64,000 nt of DNA from Microbacterium gallinarum (GCF_014837165.1 NZ_JACSPM010000002.1:372001-436000), one strand, 5' to 3'; shown: positions 52,147 through 62,580, counted from the stretch's first letter. The notes: generated from the letters alone by a model not told the origin. Numbers and translations: made by a program.

Positions 52147-52773
52147 GTGATCAGGCAGCGGCGTCACCCGGCGGCGACCCAGCGCACCACGCGTCTGGAG
52201 GCCTTCACCGACGGCGTCTTCGCCATCGCGGCCACGCTCCTCGTGCTCGATCTCACGACGCACTCGCTCGGCGAGGTGGAGTCCGACGGCGAGATGTGGG
52301 CGGCGCTCGGCGACATGTCGCTGCTGATCGTCAACTTCGCGCTCAGCTTCGTGCTGCTGTGCCTGCTGTGGATGGTTCACGTGCAGCAGTTCGAGCACGT
52401 CGCCCGCGTGGACGCCACGATGGTGTGGCTCAACAACGGACGACTGCTCTTCATCGTGCTCGTGCCGTTCGCGACCAATCTGACGACCGAGTACTCCGAG
52501 TTCCTCGCTGCGCGCCTGGCCATGCCCCTCACCTTTTTCCTCGCGATCCTCTTCGGCTGGCTGCAGTGGCAGTGGGCCGTCCGCAATCGCGAGGTGATGC
52601 TGCCGGACCTGAGCAGAGCGGATGCCGCCGCCTACGGCCGTGGCGCGCTCAGCGCCGTCATCATCGGCGCCCTCGTCGTCGTCACGGCGCCGTGGATCGG
52701 CTCGTGGGCTTTCCTGCTGTTCCTGCTGGACGGAGTGCTCACACGGCTGCTCCGGGGCAAGGACCCCGCCTGA
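52147..52773 (+). CDS. TMEM175/DUF1211 family potassium-channel-like membrane protein
   Basis: 208 aa. Signature at the start: RTTRLEAFTDGVFAIAATLL, the RxxxF(S/T)DGVFAIxxTLL motif of TMEM175. Six helices follow. Bacterial TMEM175 proteins form tetrameric potassium-permeable channels. GTG 52147 is chosen so that the signature lies near the N-terminus. Confidence 0.88.
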   Translation: MIRQRRHPAATQRTTRLEAFTDGVFAIAATLLVLDLTTHSLGEVESDGEMWAALGDMSLLIVNFALSFVLLCLLWMVHVQQFEHVARVDATMVWLNNGRLLFIVLVPFATNLTTEYSEFLAARLAMPLTFFLAILFGWLQWQWAVRNREVMLPDLSRADAAAYGRGALSAVIIGALVVVTAPWIGSWAFLLFLLDGVLTRLLRGKDPA

Positions 52774-52815
52774 CGGCTCTCGACCTGGTCGGGAGCCCGG
52801 CGTATCGTCGGGGCC

Positions 52816-53100
52816 ATGTGCCGGAACATCCACACTCTCCACAACTTCGAGCCCGCGGCGACGTCCGACGAGGTGCACGCCGCGGCACTCCAGTACGTCC
52901 GCAAGATCGCAGGCACGACGAAGCCGTCGAAGGCGAACCAGGAGGCGTTCGACCGCGCCGTGCACGAGATCGCCCACGTCACGCAGCACCTGCTCGACGA
53001 CCTCGTCGCGGTCGCCCCGCCGAAGAACCGCGAGGTCGAGGCGGCGAAGGCGCGCGAGCGGGCCATCAAGTCGGGGCGGTACGCGGCGCCGGCCGCCTGA
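52816..53100 (+). CDS. DUF2277 family protein
   Basis: 94 aa. The family pattern is clear: MCRNIHTLHNFEPAATSDEV, LQYVRKIAGTTKPS and a helical tail with conserved Arg/Lys. Cytoplasmic. Function unknown. It follows the TMEM175-like gene in the same direction after 42 bp. Confidence 0.85.
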   Translation: MCRNIHTLHNFEPAATSDEVHAAALQYVRKIAGTTKPSKANQEAFDRAVHEIAHVTQHLLDDLVAVAPPKNREVEAAKARERAIKSGRYAAPAA

Positions 53101-53129
53101 GGCGCGGCATCCGTCACTTCTCTCCACCC

Positions 53130-53163
53130 GGTCGTCGAGCAAGCGAAGCGAGACGAAACGCGC
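53130..53163. repeat. Intergenic REP-like element
   Basis: The sequence GGTCGTCGAGCAAGCGAAGC then GAGACGAAACGC matches, from memory, a short element common in intergenic DNA of Microbacteriaceae and other actinobacteria (consensus around GTCGAGCGAGCGAAGCGAGA). One copy is seen here, between DUF2277 and the ABC-F gene. Confidence 0.5.
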
Positions 53164-53226
53164 TGAGGTAATCTGATCGGCTCCCCTTCCCGCATCCAAG
53201 CGCCCGGGAGCAGACAGGGAACAACC

Positions 53227-54915
53227 GTGGGCTACATCGACATCGCCGCCGTCTCGTACGCGCTGCCCGACGGGCGGCCGCTGCTCGACGAGGTGTCTTT
53301 CCGGGTCGGCGAGGGCTCGACGACGGCGCTCATCGGCCAGAACGGCGCCGGCAAGACGACACTGCTGCGCATCGTGCGCGGCGAGACGCCGCCGCTGTCG
53401 GGCGTCGTCTCGATCGACGGCGGGCTCGGCGTCATGGACCAGTTCGTCGGTCACGGCGAGGCTGGGCAGACCGTGCACGACCTGCTCATCTCCGTCGCGC
53501 CCGACCGCGTGCGACGCGCGGCCCGCGAGCTCGAGGACTCCGAGGCCGCGATCATCGAGCACGACGACCTCGATACCCAGATGCGGTACGCGAGCGCTCT
53601 GGCCGACTATGCCGAGGCCGGCGGCTATGAGTACGAGACGGTGTGGGACACCTGCACGATCGCGGCGCTCGGCATCCCGTTCTCCCGCGCGCGCTTCCGC
53701 GAGCTGACCACGCTGTCGGGCGGGGAGCAGAAGCGGCTCGCGCTCGAGGCGCTCCTGCGCGGACCCGACCAGGTGCTCCTGCTCGACGAGCCCGACAACT
53801 ACCTCGACGTGCCGGGCAAGCGCTGGCTCGAGGCGAGGCTGCGCGAGACGCCCAAGACCGTGCTGCTCGTGTCGCACGACCGCGAGCTGCTCGCTCGCGC
53901 GGCCGATCGCATCGTGACGCTCGAGGCGGGCGGCGCCGGCAGCACCGCGTGGGTGCACGGCGGTGGGTTCGGCACATACCACCGGGCGCGCGACGACCGG
54001 ATGGCCCGCCTCGACGAGCTGCGCCGCCGGTGGGACGAGCAGCACGCGAAGCTCAAGGCGCTCGTGGCGACGCTCAAGGTGAAGGCGACGGCCAACGATT
54101 CCTTCACGTCGCGCTACCGGGCCGCCCAGACGCGACTGCGCAAGTTCGAAGAGGCCGGCCCGCCGCAGGAGCGCCCGCCCGAGCAGGACCTGGTGCTCCG
54201 ACTGCGTGGCGCGCGTACCGGCCGGCGCGCAGTCGTGGCGGAGCAGCTCGAACTGACGGGTCTGATGAAGCCGTTCGACCTCGAGGTCTGGTTCGGCGAC
54301 CGCGTCGCGGTGCTCGGCTCCAACGGCTCGGGCAAGTCGCACTTCCTGCGGCTGCTCGCTCGCGGTGGCAGCGACCCCGACGGACGCCTCGGCCACGTGA
54401 CGACGACCGGTGCGGGACTTCCGGCCGTCGACCACACCGGCCGCGCGGTGCTCGGCGCCCGCGTGGTGCCCGGCTGGTTCGCCCAGACCCACCGGCATCC
54501 CGAGTTCACCGGCCGCACCCTGCTCGACATCCTCCACCGCGGTGAGGATGCCCGCGCAGGACTGCCGCGGGATGCCGCGAGCAGCGCCCTCGACCGGTAC
54601 GGGCTCGTCGGCCAGGCCGAGCAGACGTTCGACAGCCTGTCGGGCGGGCAGCAGGCGCGGTTCCAGATCCTCCTGCTCGAGCTCTCCGGCGCCACGCTGC
54701 TGCTGCTGGATGAGCCGACCGACAACCTCGACCTCGTCTCGGCCGAAGCCCTGCAGGACGCCCTCGCCCGGTTCGAGGGCACGGTGCTCGCGGTGACGCA
54801 CGACCGCTGGCTGGCGAAGTCGTTCGACCGGTTCCTCGTCTTCGGAGCCGATGGACGCGTGTTCGAGTCGGATGCGCCGGTCTGGGACGAGGCCCGCGTC
54901 GCCCGCGACCGCTGA
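53227..54915 (+). CDS. ABC-F family ATPase
   Basis: 562 aa. Two ABC domains without membrane segments. Domain 1: GQNGAGKTT, LSGGEQKRLAL, LLLDEPDNYLD. A charged interdomain linker at about 255-310 (ARLDELRRRWDEQHAKLKAL). Domain 2: GSNGSGKSH, LSGGQQARFQIL, LLLDEPTDNLD. ABC-F proteins act on the ribosome, either in translation or in antibiotic protection; which applies here is not decided by sequence. GTG start. Confidence 0.9.
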   Translation: MGYIDIAAVSYALPDGRPLLDEVSFRVGEGSTTALIGQNGAGKTTLLRIVRGETPPLSGVVSIDGGLGVMDQFVGHGEAGQTVHDLLISVAPDRVRRAARELEDSEAAIIEHDDLDTQMRYASALADYAEAGGYEYETVWDTCTIAALGIPFSRARFRELTTLSGGEQKRLALEALLRGPDQVLLLDEPDNYLDVPGKRWLEARLRETPKTVLLVSHDRELLARAADRIVTLEAGGAGSTAWVHGGGFGTYHRARDDRMARLDELRRRWDEQHAKLKALVATLKVKATANDSFTSRYRAAQTRLRKFEEAGPPQERPPEQDLVLRLRGARTGRRAVVAEQLELTGLMKPFDLEVWFGDRVAVLGSNGSGKSHFLRLLARGGSDPDGRLGHVTTTGAGLPAVDHTGRAVLGARVVPGWFAQTHRHPEFTGRTLLDILHRGEDARAGLPRDAASSALDRYGLVGQAEQTFDSLSGGQQARFQILLLELSGATLLLLDEPTDNLDLVSAEALQDALARFEGTVLAVTHDRWLAKSFDRFLVFGADGRVFESDAPVWDEARVARDR

Positions 54916-54957
54916 GCGGGATGAGGCCGCGGGAACCCCGGCGGGTAGGCTGGGTGC

Positions 54958-56082
54958 GTGAGCATGGACATCGAACTCGGCCGCGCCAAGCGCGCACGCC
55001 GCGCGTACACGTTCGACGACATCGCGGTCGTGCCGTCGCGGCGCACCCGAAACCCCGAGGACGTCTCCACCACGTGGACGATCGACGCGTTCAGCTTCGA
55101 CATCCCGGTGCTCGGCGCCCCCATGGACTCCGTCGTCAGCCCGCAGACCGCGATCATGCTCGGCCAGCTCGGCGGCCTCGGCGTCCTCGACCTCGAGGGC
55201 CTCTGGACCCGCTATGACGACCCTGCCCCGCTCCTCGCGGAGATCGCCGGGCTCGAGAAGGCTGCCGCGACCCGCCGCATGCAGGAGCTGTACTCCGAGC
55301 CGATCAAGCCCGAGCTCGTGCGCGACCGCCTCGCAGAGATCCGCGCCGCAGGCGTCACCGTCGCGGGCGCGCTCACGCCGCAGCGCACGCAGGAGCTCTA
55401 CGAGACCGTCGTCGCCGCCGGTGTCGACCTCTTCGTGATCCGGGGCACCACGGTGTCGGCCGAGCACGTCTCGTCGGTCGACCAGCCACTGAACCTCAAG
55501 AAGTTCATCTACGACCTCGACGTCCCCGTGATCGTCGGCGGCGCCGCCACCTACACCGCAGCCCTCCACCTCATGCGCACCGGCGCGGCGGGCGTGCTCG
55601 TCGGGTTCGGCGGGGGCGCGGCATCCACCACTCGTGCGACCCTCGGGCTGCACGCGCCGATGGCGACCGCGGTCGCCGACGTCGCCGGCGCGCGCCGCGA
55701 CTACCTCGACGAGTCGGGCGGCCGGTACGTGCATGTCATCGCCGACGGCGGCGTGGGGACCTCGGGCGACATCGTCAAGGCGCTCGCAATGGGCGCTGAC
55801 GCCGTCATGCTCGGTGTCGCGCTGGCGCGGGCGACGGATGCCCCGGGCAAGGGCTTCCACTGGGGGCCCGAGGCTCACCACTCCAAGCTGCCGCGCGGCC
55901 GCCGCGTGAAGGTCGACCAGGTCGCCTCGCTCGAGGAGATCCTGTACGGCCCCGCACCCGTCGCCGACGGCACCGCGAACCTCATCGGGGCGCTGCGCAA
56001 GTCCATGGCCACGACCGGCTACTCCGACCTCAAGGAGTTCCAGCGGGTCGAGGTCGTCGTGGCGCCCTACAGCACGCGGTGA
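54958..56082 (+). CDS. guaB3: GuaB3-family IMP dehydrogenase-related protein
   Basis: 374 aa. TIM barrel without CBS domains: RRAYTFDDIAVVPSRRTRNP, PVLGAPMDSVVSPQTAIMLG, GGRYVHVIADGGVGTSGDIV, then the C-terminal KLPRGRRVKVDQ. The loop aligned with the IMPDH catalytic Cys reads VGFGGGAASTTRAT, so Ser stands where guaB has Cys. Its enzymatic activity is therefore uncertain. GuaB3 is widespread in actinobacteria. Its stop overlaps the SURF1 start. Confidence 0.92.
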   Translation: MSMDIELGRAKRARRAYTFDDIAVVPSRRTRNPEDVSTTWTIDAFSFDIPVLGAPMDSVVSPQTAIMLGQLGGLGVLDLEGLWTRYDDPAPLLAEIAGLEKAAATRRMQELYSEPIKPELVRDRLAEIRAAGVTVAGALTPQRTQELYETVVAAGVDLFVIRGTTVSAEHVSSVDQPLNLKKFIYDLDVPVIVGGAATYTAALHLMRTGAAGVLVGFGGGAASTTRATLGLHAPMATAVADVAGARRDYLDESGGRYVHVIADGGVGTSGDIVKALAMGADAVMLGVALARATDAPGKGFHWGPEAHHSKLPRGRRVKVDQVASLEEILYGPAPVADGTANLIGALRKSMATTGYSDLKEFQRVEVVVAPYSTR

Positions 56083-57026
56083 CCGAGACCGATCCCGGGT
56101 CGTCGAGCGAGAGCAACGCGACGGACCAGCCCGAACCCTCGAGCGACGGCATGTCGGGCGCCGCGCAGTCCGAGGGTGTGCCGGCCGCGGCATCCGTTCC
56201 CGATGTCTTCCCGCCGACCCTGCGCGAGGTCATGCTGCGTCCGCAGTGGATCGGGATGCTGCTGCTCTGCCTCGTCGTCGCGGGTGTGTTCGCGTGGCTC
56301 GGCCAGTGGCAGCTGAGTCGAGCGATCGACACCGACCCTCCGCCCGCCGGCGCGACCGAGGTGGTCCGCCCGATCGCCGAAGTCGCCGGGCCTGGCGAGT
56401 ACCTGCCCGAGCCGCTGGTCGGCCAGCGCGTGAGCGTCGACGGGTTCTGGCTGCCGGGGAACTTCCTCATCGTGTCGTCGCGCTTCAACGACGACGTCGA
56501 GGGCTACTGGGTCACCGGGCAGCTGCGGCTCGCGGGAACCGACGAGCCGACCTCGCTCGCTGTGGCGCTCGGCTGGGCGCCCACGCTCGACGAGGCGCAA
56601 GACGCCGTCCGCATACTCGATGCGGTCACCTCGTCCCCCGTCAAGACGCCCGAGACGGTGACCGGGCGCCTCATCTCGGACGAGGGGCCCGTGCCGCCGG
56701 CCGCCGACGTCGACCCGCAGACGATGACCCGCATGTCGCCGGCCGCGTTGCTCGGGCAGTGGACCGACGTCGAGGGCGTGGACGTGTACCGCCCGTACCT
56801 GGCGTCGGAGAAGGCTCCCGCGCCGCTCGTCGCCATCGCATCCCCCGCGCCGGACGAGTCATCGAACGTCAATTGGCTCAACATCTTCTACGCCGTGGAG
56901 TGGGCGATCTTCGCGGGCTTCGCGTTCTACCTCTGGTACCGCCTCGCGAAGGACGCGTGGGAGAAGGAACTCGAGGACTTCGAGGACGAACAGGACGAAG
57001 CGGATGCCGCGGCGTCGGCCGTCTGA
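56079..57026 (+). CDS. SURF1-family cytochrome oxidase assembly protein
   Basis: 315 aa. GTG 56079 overlaps the guaB3 stop. A 50-residue polar N-terminus is followed by helix 1 (about 58-80, ending LGQWQLSRAID). A large extracytoplasmic domain carries GQRVSVDGFWLPGNFLIVSS and LGWAPTLDEAQDAV. Helix 2 is at about 270-290 and an acidic tail ends the protein. SURF1 helps assemble the heme-copper oxidase. Confidence 0.92.
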   Translation: MTETDPGSSSESNATDQPEPSSDGMSGAAQSEGVPAAASVPDVFPPTLREVMLRPQWIGMLLLCLVVAGVFAWLGQWQLSRAIDTDPPPAGATEVVRPIAEVAGPGEYLPEPLVGQRVSVDGFWLPGNFLIVSSRFNDDVEGYWVTGQLRLAGTDEPTSLAVALGWAPTLDEAQDAVRILDAVTSSPVKTPETVTGRLISDEGPVPPAADVDPQTMTRMSPAALLGQWTDVEGVDVYRPYLASEKAPAPLVAIASPAPDESSNVNWLNIFYAVEWAIFAGFAFYLWYRLAKDAWEKELEDFEDEQDEADAAASAV

Positions 57027-57042
57027 GGTCGGCTCCGCCCCT

Positions 57043-58410
57043 TCATTCCAGGACGCTCGCGCCCGGTGACGGCGCCGTCGTGTCGAGATGGTTCTCGGCG
57101 AGCGCGAGCACACTCCATACGGTGTCGTCCGTCGCTGTGAACTCGTACGCCGGGGCGAGGTACTGCTGCCCGTCCTCGCCCGCCAGGAGCGCCAGCCCGA
57201 GCCGTGCCGAGACGATCTCGTGCTCCACGATCGACCACGGGACGGCAGATCCCGCGGCGGGAGCTCGGGGCGGCGCTGTCGGCTCGGCGGTATCGGTCGT
57301 CCGCGGAGGGTGATCCGGCCACGCGACGAGTTGCGGTGCGTACGCAGGGTCATTGAGCCGTGCCGCCGCCGCCGCCGGACTGACGATCGAGTAGTCGCCC
57401 AGCGAGAAGACCTGTCCGGTCGGGCCGGACGCGGACAGGATCCCTTCGGACGAGACCTCTATGTGTGCGGCGATCTCTGTCACATTCCCCTCGACCACTC
57501 TCGCCGCGGTCACCATTACGGTGTGGCCCGATGCGTCCGTCGTCGTCGTGATCTTCGCCGACTCCTCCGTGAAGCCGATCGCGTTCAAGAAAGCGGCGGT
57601 GGACTCGTGCACCAGTTCGTCGCCGGGTAACGGCGTCTCGGCCATGCAGCGGATCATCTCCTGGCCGAACGCCCAGGTTCCGTCTCCGTCGACCTTGTCA
57701 CGTCCATGCAGTGCGGTGGCCTTCTCCTCACACGAGGTGACCGGGTGCGGGACACCGCTGCTGTACGACGCATCGCCCATCCACGCAGAGACCGTGAAAG
57801 AGGCGCCCGGGGAGTCGCCGACGACCCACCCTCCGCCTGCCTCGGGCTGCAGAGCGCGCACGTCGCCGTCGACGCCAAGCGCCGTCGCCATGCGGGCGGT
57901 GTCTTCGGCGGAGAATTGGGCGCCCGCGTCCACGGCGTACACGTTCGCGCGGCCGGCAACCTCTTCGAACGCGGGCACGATGAAGCGCTGCCCGTCCGGG
58001 CGCATGCCTCCCACGGGGAAGATGAGCGGCTCGATGCCGGGGGTCACCACCGCCTCACCACCCGTCGTCACCCCCGATTGCAGTTCGCCGTCCGCGCCAC
58101 CGTCGAGCCCCACCGGCGCCGCGGGGTCCTCCGGCGTCCCGGTCGCGACGGCGAGCGGCGATGGTGCCGGGCTCAGACCGATCGCACCCGTGCCCCAGGC
58201 GTAGCCGGCCCCGAGCGCGAGGAGAACCGACGTGCCGGCCGCGATCGGAGCGAGCCAGCGCGACCGCGACCGGCGCCGTGCCTGGGCGGTGTCCGCCTCG
58301 GCCACGACCAGCGAAGCAACCCGATCGCGCAGTGCCTGCGGTGCCGTTGCCTCCCCGGCAGGATCCGCCGCGCGCAGCGCACGAAGCTCGTCATCGGTGA
58401 AGTCGTCCAT
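57043..58410 (-). CDS. Putative anti-sigma factor with large extracytoplasmic region
   Basis: 455 aa. A short cytoplasmic region (1-50, MDDFTDDELRALRAADPAGE) is followed by one helix (about 51-73) and a 380-residue secreted part without recognised fold. It has paired Cys in PVTSCEEKATAL and EMIRCMAETPL. The position 42 bp downstream of an ECF sigma gene on the same strand suggests it is the cognate anti-sigma factor. It lacks the zinc-binding HxxxCxxC motif of the ZAS class. Confidence 0.7.
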   Translation of the reverse strand: MDDFTDDELRALRAADPAGEATAPQALRDRVASLVVAEADTAQARRRSRSRWLAPIAAGTSVLLALGAGYAWGTGAIGLSPAPSPLAVATGTPEDPAAPVGLDGGADGELQSGVTTGGEAVVTPGIEPLIFPVGGMRPDGQRFIVPAFEEVAGRANVYAVDAGAQFSAEDTARMATALGVDGDVRALQPEAGGGWVVGDSPGASFTVSAWMGDASYSSGVPHPVTSCEEKATALHGRDKVDGDGTWAFGQEMIRCMAETPLPGDELVHESTAAFLNAIGFTEESAKITTTTDASGHTVMVTAARVVEGNVTEIAAHIEVSSEGILSASGPTGQVFSLGDYSIVSPAAAAARLNDPAYAPQLVAWPDHPPRTTDTAEPTAPPRAPAAGSAVPWSIVEHEIVSARLGLALLAGEDGQQYLAPAYEFTATDDTVWSVLALAENHLDTTAPSPGASVLE

Positions 58411-58452
58411 TCTGCGCCTCGTCTCGTCGCGGCATCCCTCACCTGATCTGTG

Positions 58453-58953
58453 TCAGAACGAGCCGTCATCTTGCATCGATGGCTCCCACACGGCGCGCAG
58501 CCGCGAACGCGCACGCGAGAGCGCGGCCTGAGCGCCCGACCGGGAGATGCCGAGTGCGTCCGCGAGCTCGTTGCCGTCGAGCCCCTCCCACGCGTGGAGA
58601 AGGAGGATCTCGCGATCGCGCTCCGAGAGACGCGCGAGCGCTCGGGTGATCTCGTCGACGTCGGCGATCCGCTGAGCGTGGTCGTCGTCCAGCGGTGCGT
58701 CCGGGAGGGAGGAAGGGATGCTCTGCATCCGTCGTCGATGATTGGCCAGCACGTATCCCGCGGTGCGGTATAGCCACGGAAGGATCGCCTCTCCGGGGAT
58801 GTCCTCACGGCGGCGCCAGGCTGTCGCGAAGACCTCGGCGGTCAGGTCGTCAGCATCGCGACGCGCCGCGCGGCGGAGGAAGTAGCGGAAGACCGCGTCG
58901 AGGTGCGCGGCGACCTCGGACGTGAACCACGCCCCGTCCGCTCGGTGGTCCAT
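58453..58953 (-). CDS. ECF-type RNA polymerase sigma factor
   Basis: 166 aa with GAAGGAG before the ATG. Region 2: LDAVFRYFLRRAARRDADDL, TAEVFATAWRRREDI, ILPWLYRTAGYVLANHRRR. Region 4: RLSERDREILLLHAWEGLDG, NELADALGISRSGAQAALSR. No extra domain. It directs RNA polymerase to stress promoters and is likely held inactive by the membrane protein encoded downstream. The promoter recognised is not visible here. Confidence 0.92.
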   Translation of the reverse strand: MDHRADGAWFTSEVAAHLDAVFRYFLRRAARRDADDLTAEVFATAWRRREDIPGEAILPWLYRTAGYVLANHRRRMQSIPSSLPDAPLDDDHAQRIADVDEITRALARLSERDREILLLHAWEGLDGNELADALGISRSGAQAALSRARSRLRAVWEPSMQDDGSF

Positions 58954-59090
58954 CGACGCTCCTTCGCGCGGCCGACGTACCGCTCAGTGAGGATGTGTCG
59001 GATGTGGGCCGATTCTTGCACGGCCGTCCACGGGCATCCGGCGCCGCAATGCCGGACGGCGCCCCGGAATCACGCGGGTAGACTGGGCGC

Positions 59091-59591
59091 ATGCCCCGCC
59101 CCCCGAAGCTCGCTACCTTTCCGGCGATCCGCGGAGCCCTGAAGTTCTACCAGATCTGCTCGGTCATCACCGGCACGATGCTGCTCCTGCTGGTCGGCGA
59201 GATGGTCATGAAGTACGCATTCAACCTCGAGCTCTTCCTCGGCGGATCCGGCGGCTTCCTCTGGTGGGCGCCCGTGGTCGAAGGGCCCGACGGGTCGGAG
59301 TCGACCGGCGACGGGTTCAACCTCTCACTCGGCATCCTCGTCGCCCACGGCTGGTTCTACGTCGTCTACCTCATCTCCTGCTTCCGCGTGTGGAGCCTGA
59401 TGCGCTGGAACCTCCTGCGCCTGGGCATGCTCGCGGCCGGCGGTGTCGTGCCCCTGCTCTCCTTCTTCATGGAGGCGCGCGTCGCACGCGACGTCAAGCA
59501 GTACCTCACCGAGCGCGAGCAGGCCGAACTGCACTCCGGCGCCGAGCACTCCACCCTCACCCACGCGATCCCCACGGAGAACCAGCGTTGA
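59091..59591 (+). CDS. DUF3817 family membrane protein
   Basis: 166 aa. Three to four helices: [60 protein letters not shown], the last typical of DUF3817. Function unknown. In many actinobacteria this gene precedes guaA; here its stop overlaps the guaA TTG start (TTGA). Confidence 0.88.
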   Translation: MPRPPKLATFPAIRGALKFYQICSVITGTMLLLLVGEMVMKYAFNLELFLGGSGGFLWWAPVVEGPDGSESTGDGFNLSLGILVAHGWFYVVYLISCFRVWSLMRWNLLRLGMLAAGGVVPLLSFFMEARVARDVKQYLTEREQAELHSGAEHSTLTHAIPTENQR

Positions 59592-61171
59592 CCGAGCAGA
59601 CCGAAACCTCCCAGCGTCCCGTCCTGGTCGTCGACTTCGGGGCGCAGTACGCCCAGCTCATCGCACGCCGCGTGCGTGAGGCCGGCGTGTACAGCGAGAT
59701 CGTCCCGCACACGGCGTCGGCCGACGAGATCGCGGCGAAGAACCCGGTGGGCATCATCCTCTCCGGCGGACCCTCGTCGGTGTACGAAGACGGCGCCCCC
59801 TCGCTCGACTCGGGCGTGTTCGACCTCGGCGTTCCGACGCTCGGCATCTGCTACGGCTTCCAGGTCATGGCCCAGGCACTCGGCGGTGAGGTCGCGAACA
59901 CCGGCCTGCGCGAGTACGGAGCGACGGATGCCGCGGTCACAGGCGACGGCGGGGTGCTGCTCGGCGGCCAGCCCGTCGACCAGAACGTGTGGATGAGCCA
60001 CGGCGACCAGGTGTCGCGCGCACCCGAGGGCTTCGACGTGCTCGCCTCGACGTCCGCGACCCCGGTCGCGGCATTCGGCAGCGACGAGAAGCGCCTGTAC
60101 GGCGTGCAGTGGCACCCCGAGGTGAAGCACTCCGACCACGGCCAGCAGGTCATCGAGAACTTCCTTCACAAGGCCGCGGGGCTTCCGGCCGACTGGAACA
60201 GCGGCAACGTCATCGCCGAGCAGGTCGAGCGCATCCGGGCGCAGATCGGCTCGGGCCGTGTGATCTCCGCGCTGTCGGGCGGCGTCGACTCCGCCGTCTC
60301 GACCGCACTCGTGCACAAGGCCGTCGGCGACCAGCTGACCGCGATCTTCGTCGATCACGGGCTGCTGCGGAAGGGCGAGCGCGAGCAGGTCGAGAACGAC
60401 TACGTCGCGTCGACCGGTGTCCGCCTCATCACGATCGACGCGCGTGAGCAGTTCCTCAACGCCCTCGAGGGCGTCAGCGATCCCGAGCAGAAGCGCAAGA
60501 TCATCGGACGCGAATTCATCCGCGCGTTCGAGGCCGCCGAGCGCGAGCTCGTCGCCGAGGCGGCCGCCGACGGCGAGCCGATCCGCTTCCTCGTGCAGGG
60601 CACGCTGTACCCCGACGTCGTGGAGTCGGGCGGCGGCGCCGGCACGGCGAACATCAAATCGCACCACAACGTCGGCGGACTGCCCGAAGACCTCCAGTTC
60701 GAGCTCGTCGAGCCCCTGCGCACCCTGTTCAAGGACGAGGTGCGGGCGATCGGCCGCGAGCTCGGCCTTCCCGAGGCGATCGTCGCCCGCCAGCCGTTTC
60801 CGGGCCCCGGCCTCGGCATCCGGATCGTCGGTGAGGTCACCGCTGACCGCCTCGAGATTCTGCGTGACGCCGACGCCATCGCGCGCGAGGAGCTGACCAG
60901 GGCCGGCCTCGACGGCGAGATCTGGCAGTGCCCGGTCGTGCTGCTGGCCGACGTGCGCTCGGTCGGCGTGCAGGGCGACGGCCGCACCTACGGCCACCCC
61001 ATCGTGCTGCGCCCCGTCTCAAGCGAAGACGCGATGACCGCCGACTGGACACGGCTGCCCTACGACGTCCTCTCGAAGATCTCCAACCGCATCACGAACG
61101 AGGTGCGCGAGGTGAACCGCGTGGTGCTCGACGTGACGTCGAAGCCCCCGGGGACCATCGAGTGGGAGTGA
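59588..61171 (+). CDS. guaA: GMP synthase (glutamine-hydrolysing)
   Basis: 527 aa from TTG 59588. Glutamine amidotransferase domain (1-200): [20 protein letters not shown], catalytic Cys in [10 protein letters not shown], His/Glu in [14 protein letters not shown] pyrophosphatase domain (about 205-400): [16 protein letters not shown]. The C-terminal dimerisation domain ends [10 protein letters not shown]. It converts XMP to GMP, completing the pathway begun by guaB upstream. Coupled to DUF3817 before it and to the glycosyltransferase after it (GTGA). Confidence 0.97.
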   Translation: MTEQTETSQRPVLVVDFGAQYAQLIARRVREAGVYSEIVPHTASADEIAAKNPVGIILSGGPSSVYEDGAPSLDSGVFDLGVPTLGICYGFQVMAQALGGEVANTGLREYGATDAAVTGDGGVLLGGQPVDQNVWMSHGDQVSRAPEGFDVLASTSATPVAAFGSDEKRLYGVQWHPEVKHSDHGQQVIENFLHKAAGLPADWNSGNVIAEQVERIRAQIGSGRVISALSGGVDSAVSTALVHKAVGDQLTAIFVDHGLLRKGEREQVENDYVASTGVRLITIDAREQFLNALEGVSDPEQKRKIIGREFIRAFEAAERELVAEAAADGEPIRFLVQGTLYPDVVESGGGAGTANIKSHHNVGGLPEDLQFELVEPLRTLFKDEVRAIGRELGLPEAIVARQPFPGPGLGIRIVGEVTADRLEILRDADAIAREELTRAGLDGEIWQCPVVLLADVRSVGVQGDGRTYGHPIVLRPVSSEDAMTADWTRLPYDVLSKISNRITNEVREVNRVVLDVTSKPPGTIEWE

Positions 61172-62580
61172 CCGGCGTCGCCGGCCTGCCCGACGCCGAG
61201 TACCTGCTGCTGACCAGCCGCGTGGCGCTCGGACTCGACGGCGGGTTCGCGGTGGCCGTTCCGACGCGCCGGCGCCTGCTGGTCTCGGCCGGGGCGGTCG
61301 ACCCGCTGCTGCTGAGCGTGGACGGCGCAGCGCCCGACGTGCACGAGGCGCAGCGGCGCGCGTTCCTGGATGCCGGCCTGCTCGAGCGAGTCGATGCCGC
61401 TCGAAACCTCTTCGACGACCTCGCCGCCGACCCCACGTGGCTCTTCGCGGCGGGCGAGCCGGTGACCGCCGAGCACGCCGATCCCGCGACAGCCGGGTGG
61501 ACGGGCATCGAGCATCGCGAGATAGTGGATGCCGCGGGCCGACCCGTCGTGTCGCTCCCGGTCCTGCGCGACAACCCCGAGTGGCACCTGTCCGACGCCC
61601 CCGTCATCGTGCACGCGCCCGGAGGCGATCGCGTGCTCCGCGGATTCCGCCGTCTGTACACGACGTGGCTCACGCACCTCGCCGACGAGCGGCGTGCGGA
61701 CGCCGCCGCCCCGGACCGGCTGCTCGTCGTCGTCGTCGAGTCGCGCCAGATCGGCGAGGCGCTCGCCGACTGGGACGATCCCCGCGTGCGGCTCGTCCAC
61801 ACCGTGCACAACTCGCACCTCCCGGACCCGTACGACGACCCCGGCGCTCCGGTCACCGGCATGTGGCGGCGCTGGCTCGCCACGCTGGACCGCTACGACG
61901 CCGTGCTGTGGCCCACCGCCGCCCAGCGTGACGAAGTGGCCGCGCGGTTCGGCGACCCCGGCACGTTCCACGTCGTGCCCAACACCATCGATCTCGGCGC
62001 CGAGCCTCCCGCGCTGGAGTCGCGCGACCCGCGCCTCGTCGTCATGCTCAACCGCCTCGCCCCGCAGAAGCGCGTCGACGTCGCGATCCGCGCATGGCAG
62101 CGCGTCGTCAGGGAAGAGCCGGAGGCTCGCCTGGACATCTACGGCGACGGTCCGCTGCGGGAGGAGCTGCAGCGGCTCATCGATGAGCTCGGGATCGCGG
62201 CATCCGTCACCCTCCACGGCGCCACTGCCGAGCGCGACGCGATCTTCGACCGTGCCGCGCTGTTCGTCACCTCCACCGCCTTCGAAGGGCAGGGGCTGTC
62301 GATCGCCGAAGCGCTCGCACGAGGGCTTCCCGTGGTGTCGACCGACGCCCGCTACGGGCCGCGCGAGGCGACCGACGGCGCGGGCGTGCTCGTACCGCCG
62401 GGCGACATCGACGCGCTCGCCGACGCCGTCATCGGCTTGCTGCGCGACGACCGGCGCCGCGCCGACCTGTCGCGCCGCGCCCGTGCGGCCGCCGCCCGCT
62501 TCACGCCCGACGCCGTGCGCCCGGCGCTGGTGGCTGCGATGCGCGCGGCTGTCGACAGCCCTTCCCGCCGCGCCCGCTGA
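61168..62580 (+). CDS. GT4-type glycosyltransferase, TagE/GtfA-like
   Basis: 470 aa. N-terminal half: [20 protein letters not shown] and [18 protein letters not shown]-terminal half is the GT-B fold donor site: [40 protein letters not shown], and the EX7E motif in [20 protein letters not shown]. It resembles poly(glycerol-phosphate) alpha-glucosyltransferases that decorate teichoic acids or serine-rich proteins; the acceptor is inferred only. GTG 61168 overlaps the guaA stop. Confidence 0.88.
   Translation: MTGVAGLPDAEYLLLTSRVALGLDGGFAVAVPTRRRLLVSAGAVDPLLLSVDGAAPDVHEAQRRAFLDAGLLERVDAARNLFDDLAADPTWLFAAGEPVTAEHADPATAGWTGIEHREIVDAAGRPVVSLPVLRDNPEWHLSDAPVIVHAPGGDRVLRGFRRLYTTWLTHLADERRADAAAPDRLLVVVVESRQIGEALADWDDPRVRLVHTVHNSHLPDPYDDPGAPVTGMWRRWLATLDRYDAVLWPTAAQRDEVAARFGDPGTFHVVPNTIDLGAEPPALESRDPRLVVMLNRLAPQKRVDVAIRAWQRVVREEPEARLDIYGDGPLREELQRLIDELGIAASVTLHGATAERDAIFDRAALFVTSTAFEGQGLSIAEALARGLPVVSTDARYGPREATDGAGVLVPPGDIDALADAVIGLLRDDRRRADLSRRARAAAARFTPDAVRPALVAAMRAAVDSPSRRAR

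Noticed and set aside
51991..56193. A 1400-codon open frame on the minus strand across the guaB3, ABC-F and TMEM175 genes
   Set aside because: It is antisense to well-supported genes, has composition typical of reverse-frame GC-rich DNA (Arg/Ala/Gly/Asp-rich), no family motifs and no ribosome-binding site.
57043..58410. Zinc-dependent anti-sigma factor (ZAS) for the ECF sigma gene
   Set aside because: The HxxxCxxC motif is absent from the cytoplasmic N-terminus, so only a general anti-sigma role from position and topology is kept.
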